Shown here in pieces: positions 18,352 to 26,601 of a DNA stretch of 64,000 nucleotides. The position numbers and the translations under genes were made by a program. The notes below the pieces were generated by a model that was not told the DNA's origin, did not search any database, and was given only the letters and a program-made list of their open reading frames with translations. Each line of letters begins with the position of its first letter. The first letter of the stretch is position 1. Source of the DNA: Streptomyces sp. NRRL S-1022 (GTDB lineage: Bacteria > Actinomycetota > Actinomycetes > Streptomycetales > Streptomycetaceae); NCBI RefSeq assembly GCF_000720135.1, contig NZ_JOIU01000008.1, positions 496,001-560,000 of the forward strand, given 5' to 3'.

Positions 18352-18963
18352 TCACGCCCTCCCGAGCTCCGGCAGTCCCTCCGCCAGCCGCCGGAACGCC
18401 CGGTCGGCCGCCCGTACCGCCTCCGGCGCCACGGCCGCCACGGACTCGCCCGCCGCGATCCGCCGCCAGTTCTCCTGCGCGAGGATCCGCTGCACGGCGA
18501 TGATCTGCCCGGCCGCCAGCCGGGCGTCGAGACCGCCCCCGAGCGCCTCGGCGAGGGCCTCCTCCGACCGCTCGACATGGGCGTACGCCCGGGCCACCAG
18601 GGCCGGGGTGCCGTAGAGCAGCCGGTGGAAGGAGAGCACGTCCGGGTGGTCGTTCAGGCCGGTGACCGGGTCGCGCCGCTCCAGGCCGGCGAGGAAGGCG
18701 CGGCGCAGCGCGTCCACCGGGTCGGCCGCCCCGGCCGCCACCCGCGCGGCCTCCGTCTCGTGGTCCGCGATCCGGTGCAGGACCAGGTCCTCCTTGGCCG
18801 GGAAGTACCGGAAGAGGGTCGGCTTGGAGATGCCGGCCGCGGCGGCGACCTCCGCCACGGGCACCGCGTCGAAGCCCCGCTCCAGGAACAGCCGTACGGC
18901 GATGTCCGACACGTCCTGGTACATCCGCTGCTTCTTGCGCTCGCGCAGACCCATCTCACCCAT
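18352..18963 (-). CDS. TetR family transcriptional regulator
   Basis: A 203-residue TetR protein. The N-terminal helix-turn-helix (residues ~10-55) reads IAVRLFLERGFDAVPVAEV, then AAAAGISKPTLFRYFPAKED, which is the classic family pattern. The C-terminal ligand-binding half is helical and unassigned. It starts 9 bases after the stop of the double APH protein on the same strand, so the two are co-transcribed. The HelD-like gene follows 66 bases downstream, possibly with its own operator-controlled promoter. The ligand is unknown. Confidence 0.9.
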   Translation of the reverse strand: MGEMGLRERKKQRMYQDVSDIAVRLFLERGFDAVPVAEVAAAAGISKPTLFRYFPAKEDLVLHRIADHETEAARVAAGAADPVDALRRAFLAGLERRDPVTGLNDHPDVLSFHRLLYGTPALVARAYAHVERSEEALAEALGGGLDARLAAGQIIAVQRILAQENWRRIAAGESVAAVAPEAVRAADRAFRRLAEGLPELGRA

Positions 18964-18972
18964 GGGGCGAGC

Positions 18973-21348
18973 CTACGCAGCCCCGCCCTCCCCCGGCCCG
19001 GAGCGGGTGCCCGGCACGGGCGGCCAGGCCGGGACGCGGCCCGGGTGCGGGCCGCCGTACCACCGGGAGGACAGGCCCAGCGAGGCGGTGGCGGCGGCCA
19101 GGGTCATGGCGTACGACTCCACCGCGCGCCGCACGTTGGGCGCGTCCAGGGCGGCCCCGGTGACCAGGCGGTCGAGGTCGACGTAGGCCGAGCGGACCAG
19201 CTCGGTCCAGCGGTACACCCGCCAGTCCCGCTGCCAGCCCTGGGTGAAGCGCGGGGCCAGCCGGGCCTCCCAGCGGCGGAACATGCGGTCGCGGATCTCC
19301 GGGCGGGTCGGGGTGAGGTGCATGTGCCGGACCAGGTCGTACAGCGGGTCGCCGACCAGCGCCATCTCCCAGTCGATCAGGGTGAGCGGCGGGCCGTCGT
19401 CGCGGCGCACCAGGTTCCACGGGTTGAGGTCGCCGTGCAGCAGGGCGGGGTCGCGGGAGGTGACCCGGTGCCGGGCCAGGATCTCGCGCAGCCGGGGCGC
19501 GTCGGGCAGCCCGAGGAAGCGGGCCAGCCGCTGGGACTCCGCGGGCAGGCCGGCGACCAGGGCCACCAGCTGGTCGCTCAGCCGGTGGTAGAAGCCGGTC
19601 GGGCCGCCGGGCGGGCCGGGCGGGGCGAGCGGGGCGTGGTCCACCAGGGTCAGCGCGGCCAGCTGGTCGACCAGGCAGTCGGCCTCGTGCGGCCGGAGCC
19701 CGTCGACCGGGTGCTCGGGGCGGCGGCCGAGGTCGGCGGCGCCCTCGTAGGTGTGGACGGCGAAGCGGTCCCCGCGGCGGCGCAGGCCGGGGTCGGTCGC
19801 GTGGCTCTCCCCCAGCGCCAGCACCCGGGGCGCGGCCACCGGCACCCCCGACCGCTCGATCGCCCGCAGGACGGCGTGCTCGCTCAGGAAGCCGGTCTCG
19901 CGCCGCAGCACGAGGGCCGCCTCCCGGCGGACGACGACCGGGTACGGGGTGCCGGGCACCCGGAGCACCGTGTTCAGGTGCGCGGCCCCCTTGAACACCC
20001 GGCCGGCCGGGGCGGCGCCCTCCAGGAACAGCGCGTCGGCGACGGCGGAACGGGGGAAGTCGGGGTGCTCGGGGACCCGCGGGTCCGGTCTCCAGCCGAT
20101 GAGCCGCCTGCGCGGGCTGCCCGACGCCCCGCGCCGGAACAGGATCCGCTCGATCTCGTCCGGCTCGGGCACCCGGCCCAGCCGCAGCGGCGCGGCGGCG
20201 GCCCGCAGGGCGTCGCGGACCGTGGCGGTGGCGCGCTCCAGGCGTTCCCGGCCGAAGGACTCCTCCAGCGACCGCGCGGCCCGGACCACGTCCGCGTACA
20301 GGGACCGGGCGTGTTCGAAGGCCAGGTAGTGCCGGAGGTCCCGGTGCAGGCCGGCGGTGGCGGCCGGCCGCACCCGCTGGACGGCCGCGGCCCAGGCGTC
20401 GATCACCTCGCGCCGCTGGTGCTCGGGGTAGCGCATGCGCACCAGGTGGACGGCGAGGTCGTGCAACGGGTCGCCGTACCCGGCCAGTTCCCAGTCCACG
20501 CAGTGCAGCGGCGCGGTTGCCGCGGCGGGCAGGACCAGGTTGCCGCGGTGCAGGTCGCCGTGGAGCAGCCCGTACGGCCGCCGGGTCATCGCCGGGACCC
20601 GGTCGGCGAACCGCGCGAGGGCGTCCTCGGGCACGCCGAGGGCGGTGAACAGGCCGCCGTAGCGGTGCCGGTTGGGGCGCCGGATCTGCTCGTCGGCGAG
20701 GTGGGCCAGGGTGCGCAGGAAGCCCTGGGAGTCGGTGTGGTCGCGGGGCCGGCGGGCGGGCAGCGGCGGCAGGGCGCCGCCGCGCACCTGCGCGATGGCG
20801 GCGAGCAGCTCCGCCAGGTCCTTCAGCAGGGGCCCGTCGACCGGTTCGCCGGGACCGCAGACGTCCGCCAGGACGGCGCCGTCCACATAGCTGTGGACGG
20901 CGTACCCGGGGCCCTCGGCCAGGCACTCCGGGACCTGCGGCAGCACCCTGCGCACCGCCCGCAGGATCTCCGGCTCGCCGGCCCAGGTCCGGATCACCAC
21001 CGGCACCGCGTCCGGGCGCGGCACCCGCACGGTCACCAGGGTGCCCGGCTCCCGGCCCAGCAGCCCGGCCAGCGGTTCGGTGAGCGGCACGACGTGGTTG
21101 CGGTGGTGGAAACCCCCGTGCGCCCGGCCCGCGACGGCGGCACGGGCCACGAACTCCCGGAGGACGGCGTCCGTCCGGCCGGCACGGGGAACAGGCGGTG
21201 CGCCCACTGGCCGCTCCGGGGTCGATCGCGCGAAAGGGACGGGTCGGGAGGCCAGTCGAGCAGCCGTGCGGGTGGCCCGCCACTCGTCTGTGCCGGGCGG
21301 GCGCCCGAGGACGGCTCGTCGCCGCTCCCTGCGCACGGGGATGCGCAC
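18973..21348 (-). CDS. Tandem double APH-fold phosphotransferase
   Basis: Up to 791 residues with two complete aminoglycoside-phosphotransferase/choline-kinase-like domains in one chain. The first has catalytic loop LLHGDLHRGNLV (near residue 262) and metal site CVDWELAGYGDP. The second has LLHGDLNPWNLV (near 640) and LIDWEMALVGDP. Both active sites look intact. Substrates are not predictable: sugars, amino-alcohols or antibiotics are possible. The start is uncertain: GTG 21348 lacks a ribosome site, while GTG 21207 has GGAG six bases upstream. A TetR gene follows 9 bases downstream. Confidence 0.82.
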   Translation of the reverse strand: MRIPVRRERRRAVLGRPPGTDEWRATRTAARLASRPVPFARSTPERPVGAPPVPRAGRTDAVLREFVARAAVAGRAHGGFHHRNHVVPLTEPLAGLLGREPGTLVTVRVPRPDAVPVVIRTWAGEPEILRAVRRVLPQVPECLAEGPGYAVHSYVDGAVLADVCGPGEPVDGPLLKDLAELLAAIAQVRGGALPPLPARRPRDHTDSQGFLRTLAHLADEQIRRPNRHRYGGLFTALGVPEDALARFADRVPAMTRRPYGLLHGDLHRGNLVLPAAATAPLHCVDWELAGYGDPLHDLAVHLVRMRYPEHQRREVIDAWAAAVQRVRPAATAGLHRDLRHYLAFEHARSLYADVVRAARSLEESFGRERLERATATVRDALRAAAAPLRLGRVPEPDEIERILFRRGASGSPRRRLIGWRPDPRVPEHPDFPRSAVADALFLEGAAPAGRVFKGAAHLNTVLRVPGTPYPVVVRREAALVLRRETGFLSEHAVLRAIERSGVPVAAPRVLALGESHATDPGLRRRGDRFAVHTYEGAADLGRRPEHPVDGLRPHEADCLVDQLAALTLVDHAPLAPPGPPGGPTGFYHRLSDQLVALVAGLPAESQRLARFLGLPDAPRLREILARHRVTSRDPALLHGDLNPWNLVRRDDGPPLTLIDWEMALVGDPLYDLVRHMHLTPTRPEIRDRMFRRWEARLAPRFTQGWQRDWRVYRWTELVRSAYVDLDRLVTGAALDAPNVRRAVESYAMTLAAATASLGLSSRWYGGPHPGRVPAWPPVPGTRSGPGEGGAA

Positions 21349-21398
21349 GCGCCGTAGAGGAACGCGTGCTCCGGGTGATGACTCGGACGAGCGGAATG

Positions 21399-22148
21399 CT
21401 AGCCGACCGGACGCCCCCGCCGGAGCAGCCGCAGCAGCGGTTCCAGGGACCGTACGACGTGGCCGGCGCCGGCCGCGCGCAGGTGTTTCTCCTTGCCCTC
21501 GCTGCGCGCGTAGCCCAGGAACGGCACCCCGGCCTCACGGGCGGCCGTCAGGTCCGCGAGGGAGTCGCCGATCATCAGAGCGGCGGCGGGGGCGGCGCCC
21601 ATGGCGTTGAGGGCACGGTTGAGGCAGTGCGGGTGCGGCTTGAGGTGGTGCAGGTGCTCGGTACGGCCGTACAGGTGAGGGGCGAAGCAGCCGGCGGTGC
21701 CGCGGGATTCGAGGTAGCTGCGGGCGGCGCGGGGCGAGTTGTTGGTGGTGACGGCCAGGCGGGCGCCGACGGCGGTCCAGGTGCGGATGAGCGGGTCGGC
21801 GTAGGCGGTGGGCAGCGCGGAGGCGGCGGCCCGCAGCTCCTCCTGGGTGAGCCGTTCCTCCAGACCGGTGACGAGGTCGCTGCCCGGCCGCCGGCGGCCC
21901 ACGGCGCGCAGGACGACCTGGGGGTCCAGGGTCTCGCGTTCGGACTCGGTGAGCAGCCCGCGCAGGCCCTGCCGCTCCAGCCAGTCCACCAGGTCGGCGG
22001 CCACCCGCTCGGCCCGGTGCCGGGCGAACAGCCGGCAGATCGGCCCGTCGAAGTCCCACAGCACGAACCGGGCGGTTGTGATCAGTTCCCGAAGCTTTTC
22101 GTTCTCGCCTGCATCAGAGGTCGCAGCAGAAGTCGCATCAGAGGTCAC
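21399..22148 (-). CDS. devB: HAD-superfamily hydrolase DevB
   Basis: A 249-residue haloacid-dehalogenase-type phosphatase. Motif I is LWDFDGPICRLF, motif II VTTNNSP, motif III KPHPHCL and motif IV MIGDSLADLTAA. The GTG start shares one base with the devA stop (TAGTG), so the genes are translationally coupled. In S. coelicolor devB is co-transcribed with devA and needed for aerial mycelium on rich medium. Identity here rests on this arrangement plus the HAD motifs. Its substrate is not known. Confidence 0.85.
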   Translation of the reverse strand: MTSDATSAATSDAGENEKLRELITTARFVLWDFDGPICRLFARHRAERVAADLVDWLERQGLRGLLTESERETLDPQVVLRAVGRRRPGSDLVTGLEERLTQEELRAAASALPTAYADPLIRTWTAVGARLAVTTNNSPRAARSYLESRGTAGCFAPHLYGRTEHLHHLKPHPHCLNRALNAMGAAPAAALMIGDSLADLTAAREAGVPFLGYARSEGKEKHLRAAGAGHVVRSLEPLLRLLRRGRPVG

Positions 22149-23017
22149 TAGGAGAGTGTCAGGTCCGTGGTGATGGTTTCCCAGAGGGCGTCGAACCACA
22201 TCTGCGACTGCTCCACGAAGGCCGTGTCCCGCTGACCGGCCCGCTTCTCGAACGAGAAGAGCAGGGATTCGGAGCCGAGGGTGTCGTACATCTCCAGCGT
22301 TCCGCTCTCGGTGGGCTCGGCGCGGCGCGTGATCATGTAGTAGGCGTACAGCGCCTCCGTGCCGTTGAGCAGGTACAGCTTGGCCGGCGGGGTGAACGGC
22401 AGGGCCCGGAAGGTGACGTGGACGTCGATGCCGTGGGTGCCGCGCAGCGCCTGGAGGTTGTACTGGAGCACCTGCCCCTGGGCGTTGCGCATCGCCAGCC
22501 AGCGCTGGTGGACGGCGTCGTCGTCGCTGCCGGCGTCGACCGAGACCGGGAAGGCGAGGTTGATGTCCCGGGACGGCAGCAGGACGCGGACGTCGATCCG
22601 CCCGGGCCGCAGCCGGCCGTCGTGGATCAGGCGCAGCGGCTCGCCGAGGGCCGGGATCAGGCTCTGCGCGGTCAGGCAGACGGCGTCGATGCGCACGTGC
22701 GGCACGGAGAAGGCCTGGATCAGCCGGGGGGCGAGGGCCACCATGGTCGGCTGCGGCTCCTCGCGCGCGGGGACCGGCTCGGCGACCCGGGGCGGGCTGC
22801 CCTTGCTGACGTCGCTGAGCAGACCGTCCTCCTGCAACGCCCGCAGGGCCTGGCGTACGGTGCCCCGCTCCACGCCGAACTCCTCGGCCAGCTCGGCCTG
22901 GGTGGGCAGCCGGTCGCCGGCGCGGAGGACACCGGTCCGGATGCGCCGGCGCAGGGTGTCGGCGATCTGCCGGGGCGTGAGCCTTCTGCTGCCGTTCACC
23001 GCCGCGGGCCCTGCCAT
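22148..23017 (-). CDS. devA: GntR-like developmental regulator DevA
   Basis: A 289-residue regulator with an N-terminal winged helix (residues ~15-75: GDRLPTQAELAEEFGVERGT, then VRQALRALQEDGLL) and a ~200-residue effector domain ending DALWETITTDLTLS. In S. coelicolor DevA is needed for aerial hyphae and correct septation, and it represses its own operon. Assignment follows from the GntR domain, the overlapping HAD gene and the adjacent paralogue. ATG 23017 has AGGAG nearby; GTG 23032 and TTG 23038 are alternatives. A palindrome at 23119-23133 lies about 100 bases upstream and is its probable operator. Confidence 0.85.
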   Translation of the reverse strand: MAGPAAVNGSRRLTPRQIADTLRRRIRTGVLRAGDRLPTQAELAEEFGVERGTVRQALRALQEDGLLSDVSKGSPPRVAEPVPAREEPQPTMVALAPRLIQAFSVPHVRIDAVCLTAQSLIPALGEPLRLIHDGRLRPGRIDVRVLLPSRDINLAFPVSVDAGSDDDAVHQRWLAMRNAQGQVLQYNLQALRGTHGIDVHVTFRALPFTPPAKLYLLNGTEALYAYYMITRRAEPTESGTLEMYDTLGSESLLFSFEKRAGQRDTAFVEQSQMWFDALWETITTDLTLS

Positions 23018-23118
23018 GTTCTCCTGGGTCACGACCAAACGCTACAACCCTGATCCATCTAGGGGGAGTTGTTGAAAAGTTGTTTGTGGTGTCGGCCAAG
23101 TGGGTGCAAGTTGAGCGG

Positions 23119-23133
23119 AGTTGGCTGCCAACT
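23119..23133. promoter_or_regulatory. DevA/DevE operator copy upstream of devA
   Basis: AGTTGGC-T-GCCAACT is a perfect 15-bp palindrome in the devA promoter region. The same site, extended to 17 bp, lies upstream of devE at 24150-24166. Extra AAGTTG-type half-sites lie on either side (about 23064-23110). DevA is known to bind its own promoter, and this is the best candidate sequence. Confidence 0.7.
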
Positions 23134-23154
23134 TCCCGCCTTGGCCGGCCCTCG

Positions 23155-24063
23155 CTACGGTGTCAGCACCAGGTCCGTGGTGATGGTCTCCCAGAGGGCG
23201 TCGAACCACATCTGCGACTGCTCCACGAACGCCGCGTCCCGCCGCCCGGCCCGCCCGTCGAAGGCGAACAGCATCGACCGGGTGCCGTCGGCGTCGTACA
23301 GCTCCACGTGCTCGTGCCCGATCTCCCGCTCCCGGCGGCCCAGCGTGTAGTACGCGAACAGCGCCTCGGATCCGTTGAGCAGGTACAGCTTCACCGGCGG
23401 GGTGAAGGGCAGCGCACGGAAGGAGACCTGCACGTCGACGCCGTGCGTGGTGCGCAGCGCCAGCAGGTTCTGCCGCAGCACCAGGCCCTGGGCGTTGCGC
23501 TGGGAGAGCCAGCGCCGGTGCAGCAGACCGCCGTCGCCGGCGCCCACCGGGGTCGGGAAGGCGAGGTCGATGTCCCGGCTGGGCAGCAGCAGCCGGACGT
23601 CGATCTTGGCCGGTTCCAGCCGCCCCGCGTAGATCTGCCGCAGCGGCTCGCCGACGGCCAGGGTGAGCGAGACGGAGGTCAGGCAGAGCGCGTCGATGCG
23701 CACGTGCGGCACGGAGAAGGCGGCGGCGATGCGCGGGGCGAGGCCCACCATCGTGGGCTGCGGCGGCGCCGGCGGTCCCGCCGGGGGACGCCCGGGCCCC
23801 GGCAGGGCGGCCACGGTGGCGGGGCTGCCCTTGGAAACGTCGGTGAGCAGATGCTCCGACTGCAGGATGCGCAAGGCCTGCCGCACCGCGCCGCGTTCGA
23901 CCCCGAACTCGCGGGCCAGCTTCGCCTGGGTGGGCATGCGCTCGCCCGGGCGCAGCTCACCGGACCTGATCCGGCTGCGCAGTGCGTCGGCGATCTCGCG
24001 GTGGGACGAACGGTGCCGCTGGGGCTTCGCCCGCCCACTGGCGGAGGCGTGCTCCGGGTCCAC
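23155..24063 (-). CDS. devE: GntR-like regulator DevE, paralogue of DevA
   Basis: A 302-residue protein that aligns with DevA along its length. It shares the winged helix (GERMPTQAKLAREFGVERGA, then VRQALRILQSEHLL) and the effector-domain end DALWETITTDLVL. The two arose by duplication and are arranged head to tail. In Streptomyces this paralogue (devE) has a separate developmental role. The GTG start at 24063 has only a weak ribosome site. A TATAAC-like -10 and the 17-bp palindrome lie upstream, so cross-regulation with DevA is likely. Confidence 0.85.
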   Translation of the reverse strand: MDPEHASASGRAKPQRHRSSHREIADALRSRIRSGELRPGERMPTQAKLAREFGVERGAVRQALRILQSEHLLTDVSKGSPATVAALPGPGRPPAGPPAPPQPTMVGLAPRIAAAFSVPHVRIDALCLTSVSLTLAVGEPLRQIYAGRLEPAKIDVRLLLPSRDIDLAFPTPVGAGDGGLLHRRWLSQRNAQGLVLRQNLLALRTTHGVDVQVSFRALPFTPPVKLYLLNGSEALFAYYTLGRREREIGHEHVELYDADGTRSMLFAFDGRAGRRDAAFVEQSQMWFDALWETITTDLVLTP

Positions 24064-24149
24064 GAAGAAACCCTACAACTTCCCGCCAACTTAAGGCAGT
24101 TCCGCGGCAGCCGGTTATAAGCCGCATCCCGGCGGAGATAAGTACAGTG

Positions 24150-24166
24150 AAGTTGGCAGCCAACTT
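24150..24166. promoter_or_regulatory. DevA/DevE operator copy upstream of devE
   Basis: AAGTTGGC-A-GCCAACTT is a perfect 17-bp palindrome, the longest operator-like site in this region. It matches the 15-bp palindrome in front of devA. A half-site, GCCAACTT, lies closer to devE at 24085-24092. The palindrome also falls at the likely start of the rightward transcript described in the next entry, so it may control both directions. Confidence 0.7.
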
Positions 24167-24356
24167 GGCCGACATGGTCGAGCTTCCCAGTGGTTGGCCG
24201 AACGGGTTCCCTTCCGGAGGGGAGCCGGGAGCCCGGACAGGGGGCGGCCACCGGAGCGCACAGTCACAACTGAACAGCGACATCTGAATACCGACATCGC
24301 ACAGCCACAACTGAACAGCACGCTACGGATGAACAGCACGCTCAAGGGAACGACCG

Positions 24357-24386
24357 GGCGCCGCCTCCGAAGAGGCGGCGCCTTTT
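24357..24386 (+). terminator. Rho-independent terminator facing rsiG
   Basis: A perfect 11-bp stem (GGCGCCGCCTC / GAGGCGGCGCC) with a CGAA tetraloop is followed by TTTT. The T-run is only on the plus strand, so it ends rightward transcription. This implies a rightward transcript here, since rsiG reads leftward and ends at 24405. Confidence 0.9.
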
Positions 24387-24404
24387 CACGTCTTACGGCC
24401 CCTG

Positions 24405-25007
24405 TCACATCAGCAGGTCGTCCACCTGCGCCTCGCCCTCGCGGTACCGGCGCGCGATCTCCCCGCTGCAGTCGTCCGCCGTCCGCTGCAGCCGCTGGCG
24501 GCACCGCGAGACCTGCTGCTCGTAGCGCACCAACCGCCCCATGGCGGTGTTCAGTTCCAGGTCCGTACGGGCCGTCAGGTCGGACAGCTCCACCTCGCCG
24601 AGCATCTCGGCGGCCAGCCGCCGGTACTCCTCGTTGTGCGGGGTGCCGAGCGTGACATGGCGGGCCGAGGAACGCTGCCGGGCCGGGGCGTCCTGCAGGA
24701 TCTCCGGGAGCCGGTCGACCACGGAGCCGTCCGCCGGCGCAGGCACCGACGCCCGGCCGCGCCGGCCCAGTTCCGCGCGCAGGATGTCGATCCGCCCCTG
24801 GAGCAACCGCCGCACATAGCTGAGGTCCGCCTCGTCCCGCTGCGCGTCGCGGCGCAGCACGCGCAGCTCGGGCAGGCTGAGCCGGGCCAGGTCGGGCTCG
24901 GGAGGCTCGGCGGGCGGCGCCGGGTCCGCGGAGCCGTCGGCGCGCTGTGCGGGCGGCCGGTACGTCCCCTGCGTCCCCAGCCGCCCGCTGGTACTCGGTG
25001 TGCTCAT
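24405..25007 (-). CDS. rsiG: Anti-sigma factor RsiG (WhiG antagonist, c-di-GMP-dependent)
   Basis: A 200-residue helical protein. RsiG holds the sporulation sigma factor WhiG inactive when loaded with c-di-GMP. Two copies of the signature E(X)3S(X)2R(X)3Q(X)3D are visible, one on each helix of the coiled coil: EADLSYVRRLLQGRID (about residue 57) and EQQVSRCRQRLQRTAD (about residue 165). Older annotations call this family aerial mycelium formation protein. The start at 25007 has a weak ribosome site. It neighbours the dev genes and is transcribed toward the terminator at 24357. Confidence 0.93.
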   Translation of the reverse strand: MSTPSTSGRLGTQGTYRPPAQRADGSADPAPPAEPPEPDLARLSLPELRVLRRDAQRDEADLSYVRRLLQGRIDILRAELGRRGRASVPAPADGSVVDRLPEILQDAPARQRSSARHVTLGTPHNEEYRRLAAEMLGEVELSDLTARTDLELNTAMGRLVRYEQQVSRCRQRLQRTADDCSGEIARRYREGEAQVDDLLM

Positions 25008-25166
25008 CTGCTTCTGACCGTCCCCTCGACCGGCGTGTGCAAGCATCGTGCCACCCCAACCGGCCGCAATGTGACCGAGTGCCCCCGAACGGCCCTAGAT
25101 GGGAAGTAACGGATCCATATTGGACCCCGTGCGGGTGCGTGCGGGGCACCGGGCATGATGGTCCGC

Positions 25167-25592
25167 ATGCGTGCGGTGGTGCAGAGAGTGGACGGCGCGA
25201 GCGTCGTCGTGGACGGCGAGACGGTGGGCGCGATCGAGGGCGAGGGCCTGTGCGTCCTGGTCGGGGTCACCCACGCGGACACCAAGGAGAAGGCGGCCCA
25301 GCTGGCCCGCAAGCTGTGGACGGTCCGCATGCTGCACGACGAGAAGTCGTGCAGCGACACCGCCGCCCCGCTCCTGGTGATCAGCCAGTTCACCCTCTAC
25401 GGCGACGCCCGCAAGGGCCGTCGCCCCACCTGGAACGCGGCGGCCCCCGGTGACGTCGCCGAACCCCTGGTCGACGAGGTCGTGGCCCAGCTGCGCGCCT
25501 TGGGGGCGACGGTGGCGACGGGCCGCTTCGGCGCGCGGATGAGGGTGTCACTGACGAACGACGGGCCGTTCACGGTACTGCTGGAGATCTAG
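25167..25592 (+). CDS. dtd: D-aminoacyl-tRNA deacylase
   Basis: A 141-residue DTD enzyme, which removes D-amino acids (and glycine) mischarged onto tRNA and protects translation. Full-length family features are present: start [13 protein letters not shown], the SQFTLYGD motif (near residue 75) and the C-terminal [12 protein letters not shown] containing the Gly-Pro substrate-chirality loop. ATG 25167 fits the family N-terminus better than ATG 25155. It is a single gene convergent with ygfZ. Confidence 0.96.
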   Translation: MRAVVQRVDGASVVVDGETVGAIEGEGLCVLVGVTHADTKEKAAQLARKLWTVRMLHDEKSCSDTAAPLLVISQFTLYGDARKGRRPTWNAAAPGDVAEPLVDEVVAQLRALGATVATGRFGARMRVSLTNDGPFTVLLEI

Positions 25593-25626
25593 GCGCGGCC
25601 GCACGGCCCCGGCCGCTCGCCCACGG

Positions 25627-26592
25627 CTACGGCTCGACCACCGTCTCCTGGGCCGCCGCCGTCTCCCCGGCCAGCAGCCGCGCGTCGACCGGGACGTTCC
25701 GCTTCACCAGGGCCAGGGCCACCGGGCCCAGCTCGTGGTGCCGTACCGACGTCGTCACGAAGCCGATCCTGCGGCCCTCGGGGCCCTCGTCGGCGAGGCG
25801 GATCCCGGTACCCGGCACCGGCAGGTGGACCTCGCTGCCGTCCAGGTGCAGGAAGACCAGCCGGCGCGGCGGCTTGCCCAGGTTCTGCACCCGGGCCACG
25901 GTCTCCTGCCCCCGGTAGCAGCCCTTCTGGAGGTGCACGGCCGAGCCGATCCAGCCCAGCTCGTGCGGGATGGTGCGGTGGTCGGTCTCGAAGCCGAGCC
26001 GGGGCCGGTGCTGCTCGACGCGCAGCGCCTCGTAGGCGAGGAGCCCCGCGGCGGGCCCGTGCCCGGCGGCGAACTCCTCCAGCCGCTCGCGCGGCAGGAA
26101 CAGGTCACGGCCGTACGCCGTCTCGCGTACGACGACCCCGTCCGGGACGTCGGCGATGGAGCCGGCGGGCAGGTGGACCAGGGCGACGTCAGCGGTGCGG
26201 TCGGCGACCTCGACCCGGTAGAAGAACTTCATCGACTCCAGGTAGGCGAGCAGCGCTTCCTGGGTGCCGGGCTCCACGTGCGCCCAGACGGTCGTACCGT
26301 CGTCCACCAGGTACAGCGCGTGCTCGATGTGTCCGTGCGCGGAGAGGATCAGGGCCTCGGTGGCCTCGCCCGGGGGCAGTTCGCTGACGTGCTGGGTGAG
26401 CAGGAGGTGCAGCCAGCTCAGCCGGTCGTCCCCGGTGACGGTGAGGACACCGCGGTGGGACAGGTCGACGAATCCGGTGCCGTCGGCGAGGGCGCGCTGC
26501 TCGCGGAACAGGTCGCCGTAGTGGGCGGCGACGCCTTCGTCCACACCCTCGGCGGGGACGGCGCCGGGCAGGGACAGCAAGGGGCTCTTCAT
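25627..26592 (-). CDS. Folate-binding YgfZ / GcvT-like protein
   Basis: A 321-residue member of the YgfZ family, tetrahydrofolate-dependent proteins that help make or repair iron-sulfur clusters. The hallmark KGCYRGQETVARVQNLGK (near residue 230) contains the conserved cysteine of the family. The GcvT-like fold spans the whole length. It starts 9 bases after the stop codon of nur on the same strand, so the two may be expressed together. Confidence 0.92.
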   Translation of the reverse strand: MKSPLLSLPGAVPAEGVDEGVAAHYGDLFREQRALADGTGFVDLSHRGVLTVTGDDRLSWLHLLLTQHVSELPPGEATEALILSAHGHIEHALYLVDDGTTVWAHVEPGTQEALLAYLESMKFFYRVEVADRTADVALVHLPAGSIADVPDGVVVRETAYGRDLFLPRERLEEFAAGHGPAAGLLAYEALRVEQHRPRLGFETDHRTIPHELGWIGSAVHLQKGCYRGQETVARVQNLGKPPRRLVFLHLDGSEVHLPVPGTGIRLADEGPEGRRIGFVTTSVRHHELGPVALALVKRNVPVDARLLAGETAAAQETVVEP

Positions 26593-26601
26593 ACCGCAAG
26601 C

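Larger units (their letters stand above)
24150..24386 (+). ncRNA. Possible small transcript between devE and rsiG
   Basis: A rightward transcript is suggested by a TAAGTA-like -10 at about 24139, the operator at 24150 and a strong rightward terminator at 24357-24386, with no obvious protein gene between them. Inside are near-identical direct repeats (CACAACTGAACAGC at about 24265 and 24307; GAACAGCACGCT twice after 24310). A 37-residue reading frame from ATG 24174 lacks a ribosome site. It could be a small RNA, a leader-like RNA or a short unusual peptide gene. No known RNA family was recognised. Confidence 0.3.

Noticed and set aside
18973..21348. Aminoglycoside resistance gene
   Set aside because: The APH fold covers many substrates; no residues specific to a known resistance enzyme were recognised.
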